NCBI GenBank assembly: GCA_002315455.1
Contig: DCGG01000046.1
Span: 1 to 9,885 of the forward strand
Origin: Lentisphaeria bacterium UBA1784
GTDB lineage: Bacteria; Verrucomicrobiota; Lentisphaeria; Victivallales; Victivallaceae
Direction of reading: 5' to 3'
Length of the DNA: 9,885 bases
Position numbers and translations under genes: made by a program. Numbering within the stretch: position 1 is the first letter of the stretch; each line of letters starts with the position of its first letter. The notes beneath the pieces are model-generated. The model did not search any database. It saw only the letters and a program-made list of their open reading frames with translations, and was not told the DNA's origin. Positions 6,195 through 9,885 of the stretch are shown in pieces.

Positions 6195-7298
6195 ATGGCC
6201 GACAACAAGTTGGAAAAACTGGACGTCAACATGAAGACCGGGACGGTGACCCGGGACGAGGTGGAGTACCACTCTCCGGACGAAGCCCCCTTCCGTCTCA
6301 CGGGGTTCCCCTTCCGCAAGCCGGGCGATGGATACTGGCGGATCCCCAACGATCCGGCATTCCCCGACGGAGTCCGCATTCTCGGGCAGAATTCCGCCGG
6401 CGGGCAGGTGGCGTTCCGCTCCGACAGCGGTCACATCCGGCTGAAGGTGAAGGGCTCGGAGATCTATCCGATGTATCACATGGCGAGCACCGGTTACCAG
6501 GGATTCGACCTCTATCTCGGTGAACCTGGCCATCGCCGGATGAACGGTCTGACCCGGCAGAAACCCGGCGATACGGAATTCGAACTGGATATGCTCAGGG
6601 AAGTCATGCCCCGCGGGATGCGGTGATTTCTGATCCACTTCCCGCTGTACAGCAACGTGGACTCTCTGGAGATCGGCCTGACTCCCGGATGCCGCATCGA
6701 ACCGCCTACTCCTTGGACGGATCCCCGCCCGGTGGTCTATTACGGCACCAGCATCACCCAGGGGGGATGTGCCAGCCGTCCGGGAATGTGCGACAGCAAC
6801 ATTTTGAGCCGGAAGTGGAACGTTCCCGTGCTGAACTTCGGTTTCTCCGGCAACGGCAAGGGCGAACCCGTTGTGATCCGGCAGTTGGCGAAGGTGCAGA
6901 ATCCCCGGATCTTCATTTTGGACTACGTGGCGAATGCGAGAATCGCCGGCATCGAGAAAACCCTCTCCTGCGTCATCGACATCCTGCGGGAAGCGCATCC
7001 CTCCGTCCCCGTGGCGGTGATGACGGCGGTACGGGACAGTCAACGGGCCTTCTGCGGCGACGTCGGCCCCTTCGAGTTCCGGAAGGAGGAGGACGAGGTG
7101 AACCGCCGCCGCGCGGCTGGGGATTCTCTGGTTTATCTCGTTCGCGCGGATCAGCCGGCGGACGAGGACTGGGACGACCAGACTGTAGATGGGTGCCACC
7201 TGACCGATTACGGTTTTGCCATGAAGGCGAAGCGGATCGCTCCCCAGTTGGAAGCCATCATGGGGATCAAGGGCGCCTCTGAAAAATCAAACGGATGA
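6195..7298 (+). pseudogene. SGNH/GDSL-family hydrolase interrupted by one in-frame TGA
   Basis: One reading frame of 367 codons encodes a two-domain SGNH esterase but contains TGA at 6624-6626 (codon 144). The first part is a beta-sandwich-like domain (YWRIPNDPAFP, GQVAFRSDSGHIRLKV, YQGFDLYL). After the TGA the same frame continues without a break as FLIHFPLYSNVDSLEIGL, a typical inter-domain segment, then the hydrolase domain. That domain keeps every catalytic block: YYGTSITQGG with Ser 186, GFSGNG (oxyanion Gly and Asn), and DGCHLTDYG with Asp 332 and His 335. The family acts on ester bonds of sugars or lipids. The start has GCAGGGGAA just before the ATG and lies 25 bases after the PQ-loop gene. 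A recent nonsense mutation is the simplest reading. Readthrough, restart near 6657 or a sequencing error are possible; the catalytic domain alone (GTG 6657 onward) would be 213 residues. Confidence 0.75.
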
Positions 7299-7421
7299 AT
7301 TGAGGTCCTGCCGCCTTTGAGAAAAGTCCGCAACGCGCGTCTTTTTCTTCACAAGCTGCCGGAATGAATTTTTAGCGGTGTCCCTGACTGATACCGGCGG
7401 TCAAAATCCTTTGTTTCTGCG

Positions 7422-7448
7422 GGGCCTTCCTGATGGGAGGCCCTTTTT
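7422..7448 (+). terminator. Intrinsic terminator after the SGNH hydrolase gene
   Basis: GGGCCTTCC (7422-7430) pairs with GGGAGGCCC (7435-7443), nine pairs including one G-U, with a TGAT loop, followed by TTTTT (7444-7448). It lies 123 bases after the hydrolase stop and just before the end of the convergent beta-lactamase-family gene. The rest of the 7299-7456 gap shows nothing I can name. Confidence 0.72.
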
Positions 7449-7456
7449 CTGCGCCG

Positions 7457-8836
7457 TCAAAGGACGTGAAGGCGCGGGAACGGGTTCCGGAAGGAGCCGA
7501 AACTGGTCCGATCGATGGTTTTTGCCGCGAAGTCGATGCGATACACGTCCCGAAACACGGTGTCGGTGCAGAAGGCGCGGACCTCCAGTACGTCCTTGCT
7601 CACCCATGCCGCGCAGGCGGAGATGGGATGAGGACGGCGGTCGGTCAGTTGGGCGATAGTCCGGTCGTAGTAGCCGAAGCCGGCCCGGATCTGCTCCATT
7701 CCTCGGGGGAATTTGAAAGAGAGCGCGCAACTGTCGCTTCCGAGTTCGATGGTGCAGGCTTCCAGCCCCGCGAAATTGGGCCGGAACCGCCAGCACTGGG
7801 AAGGATGGCTGGAGGCGATAGCCCCCTCCAGCGGCGGGATCTGGAGGGAGTGGCACTTCAACTCCAGTTCCGCATTGGTCATGGGATCGTCCAGCAACGG
7901 ATGGTCCTCCAGTTCCGGCAGAAGGATCTCCCAGATCAGGTTCAGCACGCCCTGCAAATTGCGCAGACAGGCGGTGGTGGCGACGACCATGTCCTCCTCG
8001 GGCAGGACCACCGCGAACTGTCCCGCCGCGCCGTCTCCGCGAAAGCCGTGGCGGCTGACCCAGAAGGCGTATCCGTAACCCTGCTGCCAATCGGGAGATG
8101 CATTGGAGGAATTGTCCGCGAGCGGCTTGATTGCCTCCTTCAGATAGGCGGAGGGGATCAACTGCTGACCGCCCCAGGAACCTCCGTTGAGCAGAAGTTG
8201 ACCGAATTTGGCAATGGCTTCGGTCTTCAGGTAGAAGCCCCATCCGCCGCAGTTGGTCCCGGCGGGACACATCTCCCAGATCCCGGGGACGATGCCCAGC
8301 GGCTCAAAGAGCCGGGGGCCGAGATATTCCCGGACGTTGATCCCGGAGACGACCCGCAGGACCGCTGCCAGCAGATAGGTGTTGCTGCTGTTGTAGAAGA
8401 AGGTGGTCCCCGGCTCGAAAGCGAGGGGTGCGGCGAAGAATTGCCCCACCCAATCGTCTCCGGCGAGGCGGCTCTCAACGTTGGAGCCGCTGGTCATGGT
8501 CAGCAGATGGCGGAGCGTGATCTTACGGCAGCGTTCGTCGGAGACGACGGATTCGCATTCGGGGAAGAACTTCAGCACGGGATCGTCCAGTTTCAGCAGC
8601 CCCTCGGATTGGGCGATGCCGATGGCTACGGAGACGAAACTTTTGCTCAGGGAGTAGAGCGCGTGGGGAACGTTCCGGTCATAAGGCGCCCAACTTCCGC
8701 TGGCGACGATTTTGCCGTGCCGCAGGATCATGAAACTGTTGAGATATTCCAACTTGTCGAAAGCATTGACCAGTTTCAACAGCGAGGAGGAGCGGATACC
8801 TGCCGCCTCCGGTGTGCATTTGCTGAGGATCTTCAT
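7457..8836 (-). CDS. Serine beta-lactamase-family hydrolase
   Basis: A 459-residue protein of the class C beta-lactamase/DD-peptidase/esterase superfamily, whose members form an acyl-serine intermediate. The nucleophile motif is SLSK (Ser 62 to Lys 65) in HALYSLSKSF. RHLLTMTSGSN (109-119) is the conserved helix after it, and PGTTFFYNSSN (142-152) carries the Tyr motif with Tyr 148. The third motif region reads RHGFRGDGAAGQFAVVLPEEDMVV, with a Gly-rich GDGAAGQ in place of KTG, common in non-lactamase members. About 130 residues after this domain form a C-terminal extension of unknown role. There is no signal peptide (MKILSKCTPEAAGI), so a cytoplasmic esterase or peptidase is likelier than an antibiotic resistance enzyme. 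The start has no convincing ribosome binding site, but the sequence matches family N-termini from residue 9 onward. It has its own promoter at 8897-8925. Confidence 0.88.
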   Translation of the reverse strand: MKILSKCTPEAAGIRSSSLLKLVNAFDKLEYLNSFMILRHGKIVASGSWAPYDRNVPHALYSLSKSFVSVAIGIAQSEGLLKLDDPVLKFFPECESVVSDERCRKITLRHLLTMTSGSNVESRLAGDDWVGQFFAAPLAFEPGTTFFYNSSNTYLLAAVLRVVSGINVREYLGPRLFEPLGIVPGIWEMCPAGTNCGGWGFYLKTEAIAKFGQLLLNGGSWGGQQLIPSAYLKEAIKPLADNSSNASPDWQQGYGYAFWVSRHGFRGDGAAGQFAVVLPEEDMVVATTACLRNLQGVLNLIWEILLPELEDHPLLDDPMTNAELELKCHSLQIPPLEGAIASSHPSQCWRFRPNFAGLEACTIELGSDSCALSFKFPRGMEQIRAGFGYYDRTIAQLTDRRPHPISACAAWVSKDVLEVRAFCTDTVFRDVYRIDFAAKTIDRTSFGSFRNPFPRLHVL

Positions 8837-8896
8837 GGTGATCGGTTTCCCGGGAGTTATCCCTTCTTACGGGTCGGATTGTTCTTTTTCGCAGTT

Positions 8897-8925
8897 AATA
8901 TATCCTGAAGCCCTCCGGAAATCAA
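8897..8925 (-). promoter_or_regulatory. Promoter of the beta-lactamase-family gene
   Basis: On the minus strand TTGATT (8925-8920) and TATATT (8902-8897) are separated by 17 bases. Transcription would begin near 8890, with a leader of about 54 bases. The -35 box overlaps one arm of an inverted repeat at 8923-8940. Confidence 0.6.
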
Positions 8926-8940
8926 GAGCAAACGCTCTTG
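8923..8940. repeat. Inverted repeat overlapping the -35 box, operator-like
   Basis: CAAGAGC (8923-8929) and GCTCTTG (8934-8940) form a perfect 7-base inverted repeat with a 4-base centre (AAAC). It overlaps the first three bases of the -35 box of the beta-lactamase-family gene, where a repressor site would be placed. It could also act as a second hairpin behind the peptide gene's terminator. Confidence 0.4.
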
Positions 8941-8947
8941 GCCCCCA

Positions 8948-8984
8948 CAAAAAAACTCCTGCGGGCGGGATGCCTGCAGGAGTT
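8948..8984 (-). terminator. Intrinsic terminator of the 48-residue peptide gene
   Basis: On the minus strand AACTCCTGC (8984-8976) pairs with GCAGGAGTT (8962-8954); three further inner pairs (one G-U) leave a 7-base loop. The stem is followed by a run of T from 8953 to 8948. It lies 37 bases after the stop of the small peptide gene, and no other minus-strand gene ends here. Confidence 0.85.
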
Positions 8985-9021
8985 CTGCAAAAGTTGCATG
9001 ACCAATGGCGATGCAGAAAAA

Positions 9022-9168
9022 TCAGAATTCGTCCACAGTAGAGACGTTGCACACGTCCGTGTCTTCGCGTTCCTTGCCCGGTCCTCCGGGAGAGATCCCT
9101 TCCGCCACGATGCCGAAATGGGAATATTCCTGCAACTCCGGTTTCTGATATTCGGTCAAAAATTTCAT
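9022..9168 (-). CDS. 48-residue acidic peptide, unknown; possible RiPP precursor
   Basis: A short gene I do not recognise. It starts at ATG 9168 behind a strong ribosome binding site (GGGAG at 9181-9177, spacing 8) and ends at TGA 9024-9022. It has a promoter upstream and a strong terminator 37 bases downstream, so it looks like a complete single-gene unit. The product begins MKFLTEYQKPELQEYSHFG, has a Gly/Pro-rich middle (SPGGPG, residues 26-31) and ends DTDVCNVSTVDEF with one Cys at 40. It is acidic (ten Asp/Glu, four Lys/Arg) with no signal peptide or membrane segment. Residues 7-12, YQKPEL, match the YxxPxL pattern in leaders of lasso and some other modified peptides; the usual Gly four residues later is absent. 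No maturation enzyme is nearby; the adjacent serine hydrolase is the only enzyme gene. That the gene is real is fairly likely; its function is open. Confidence 0.65.
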   Translation of the reverse strand: MKFLTEYQKPELQEYSHFGIVAEGISPGGPGKEREDTDVCNVSTVDEF

Positions 9169-9251
9169 TTCTCGCGCTCCCAAATTTTATGATGAACAAT
9201 CCTGTGTCGAAAAGCGTCAAATCCAAATGTGGTCCGATCTTTTTTGAGCAT
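9165..9251 (-). CDS. Possible 28-codon upstream ORF in the peptide leader
   Basis: Within the predicted leader of the 48-residue peptide gene, ATG 9251 follows GGGAA (9263-9259, spacing 7) and opens a 28-codon frame. Its TGA (9167-9165) overlaps the peptide gene's start codon as ATGA. The product starts MLKKDRTTFGFDAF and ends KIWEREK; it is basic, opposite in charge to the downstream peptide. The arrangement would allow translational coupling or leader control. Short frames like this arise by chance, so confidence is low. Confidence 0.22.
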   Translation of the reverse strand: MLKKDRTTFGFDAFRHRIVHHKIWEREK

Positions 9252-9272
9252 TGTCGAATTCCCAAAAAAGAT
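9237..9272 (-). promoter_or_regulatory. Leader hairpin of the small peptide gene
   Basis: On the minus strand ATCTTTTTTG (9272-9263) pairs perfectly with CAAAAAAGAT (9246-9237) around a 16-base loop. It begins one base after the predicted transcription start near 9273, so the mRNA would start with this hairpin, protecting its 5' end or acting in regulation. A third copy of AAAAAAGAT lies at 9340-9348. Confidence 0.4.
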
Positions 9273-9279
9273 TTTACAT

Positions 9280-9308
9280 AATATACTTCAAATAAATCTG
9301 GAATTCAA
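9280..9308 (-). promoter_or_regulatory. Promoter of the 48-residue peptide gene
   Basis: On the minus strand TTGAAT (9308-9303) and TATATT (9285-9280) are separated by 17 bases, in a sharply AT-rich stretch after priA. Transcription would begin near 9273, giving a leader of about 105 bases. The AT-rich gap 9169-9349 also holds A/T runs such as TTTTTTGCTAAAAAA (9331-9345), a weak candidate for the end of the priA transcript. Confidence 0.6.
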
Positions 9309-9349
9309 ATTTTTTTTTGAAAATACAGGATTTTTTGCTAAAAAAGATG

Positions 9350-9885
9350 TCAAAGCAGAGATTGGGCATCCACATCCACTGCTACTTCCACGCCCTTGGG
9401 CTGTTCCCTGTGGAGGACCAGCACCCGGAGCGCCTGCCGGATCACCTTCAGTTTGGTTCCCCGGATCGTGAGCATGTAGCGGAACTTCCCCTTGATCCGT
9501 TCGATGGGGGCGGGTTCCGGCGGGGAGAGTTTGACCGCTTCATTGGCGTAAGGTTCCAGCTGTTGATGGAACCAGTCGGCGTAGTTGCGGACAGCGGATT
9601 CCTCCTCCCCCCTGAAATAGACGGCGATCAACCGTCCGAAGGGAGGATGACCCAGCAATTCCCGGAACTCCAGTTCAAACTTCTGAAAACCCTCGAAATC
9701 CAGCAGGGAGGCGTAGTAGATGGTGTCATTCTCCGGCTTGTAGGTCTGGATCAGCACTTCGCCCCGGCGGTCCCCCCGACCGGCTCGGCCAGCTACCTGC
9801 GTGATGAGTTGAAATACCCGCTCGCCCGCCCGGAAATCCGGCATGGACAGGCCAATGTCTGCATTGATGATCCCCACCAGCGTCA
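9350..9885 (-). CDS. priA: Primosomal protein N' PriA, C-terminal part
   Basis: PriA is the superfamily 2 DNA helicase that rebuilds the replisome at stalled forks. The window holds its last 178 or so residues; the gene runs off the right edge, so its start is not visible. The helicase C-lobe motifs are clear: TLVGIINADIGLSMPDFRA and RVFQLITQVAGRAGRG (the QVAGRAGR motif VI), then GEVLIQTYKPEN, LGHPPFGRLIAVYFRG, and a C-terminal domain with RIKGKFRYMLTIRG near the end. It finishes VEVAVDVDAQSLL, like the usual short VDVDP-type end. The stop at 9352-9350 is followed by AT-rich intergenic DNA with no strong stem-loop terminator. The sequence is ordinary, which argues that this is stable chromosome rather than an island. 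Confidence 0.93.
   Translation of the reverse strand, partial: TLVGIINADIGLSMPDFRAGERVFQLITQVAGRAGRGDRRGEVLIQTYKPENDTIYYASLLDFEGFQKFELEFRELLGHPPFGRLIAVYFRGEEESAVRNYADWFHQQLEPYANEAVKLSPPEPAPIERIKGKFRYMLTIRGTKLKVIRQALRVLVLHREQPKGVEVAVDVDAQSLL

Noticed and set aside
6624..6626. TGA as selenocysteine or as a reassigned sense codon
   Set aside because: TGA is the normal stop of several genes here (248, 2058, 6167, 7296, and minus-strand 2212 and 7457), so the code is standard. The position is not catalytic in SGNH enzymes, and the small hairpin after it lacks a clear SECIS loop.
7433..8908. A 491-codon plus-strand frame
   Set aside because: Antisense to the beta-lactamase-family gene, whose catalytic motifs are intact; the plus frame shows no domain.
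9215..9220. TTGACG on the minus strand as a -35 box for the peptide gene
   Set aside because: No -10 box lies at 16-18 bases; the nearest, TAAAAT at 9189-9184, is 25 bases away and would place the start within the ribosome binding site.
8867..9265. A 132-codon minus-strand frame across the small peptide gene
   Set aside because: It would run through a strong intrinsic terminator and two hairpins, has no ribosome binding site, and its sequence is Arg/Gly-rich without pattern. The 48-residue frame has proper signals.
1..9885. tRNA, rRNA, CRISPR array, insertion sequence or phage genes
   Set aside because: I read both strands for clover-leaf arms, spaced direct repeats, transposase motifs and terminal inverted repeats and saw none.

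Overview
The window is GC-rich, densely coded bacterial chromosome. It probably comes from the PVC superphylum, perhaps a Lentisphaerota/Victivallales-like gut bacterium. That placement is inference: it rests on a very divergent FtsZ beside a recognisable FtsA, a two-domain SGNH hydrolase of a type I associate with these phyla, and a FucU with a strong gut-type match. No rRNA or other marker gene is present to prove it.

Layout. (1) 2-2060, plus strand: the tail of an MFS transporter, a PHP-domain metal phosphoesterase and FucU (L-fucose mutarotase) form a tight operon, closed by a strong terminator at 2093-2132. (2) 2146-2979, minus strand: a DUF3313-like lipoprotein with its own promoter and terminator. 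(3) 3185-5824, plus strand: a promoter, ftsA, a divergent ftsZ two bases downstream, and a strong terminator. No other division or cell-wall gene is adjacent. (4) 5873-7448, plus strand: a 98-residue PQ-loop/SemiSWEET-like membrane protein followed by an SGNH hydrolase gene interrupted by one in-frame TGA, then a terminator. (5) 7457-8925, minus strand: a serine beta-lactamase-family hydrolase with a promoter. (6) 8948-9308, minus strand: an apparently complete single-gene unit (promoter, about 105-base leader with a hairpin and a 28-codon upstream ORF, strong ribosome binding site, 48-residue acidic peptide, terminator). (7) 9350-9885, minus strand: the C-terminal part of the primosomal helicase PriA, cut by the window edge.

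How the parts fit. Region 1 looks like sugar uptake and handling. Region 3 is the core cytokinesis pair: FtsA would anchor FtsZ to the membrane through the DVPTF-type tail still present on this FtsZ. Region 4 may pair a small-solute carrier with an esterase. The unexplained item is region 6, whose peptide carries an N-terminal YxxPxL motif like RiPP leaders, though no modification enzyme is visible here. Four independent promoters share an identical TATATT -10 box at exactly 17 bases from a TTG-type -35 box, which makes the transcription units easier to trust.
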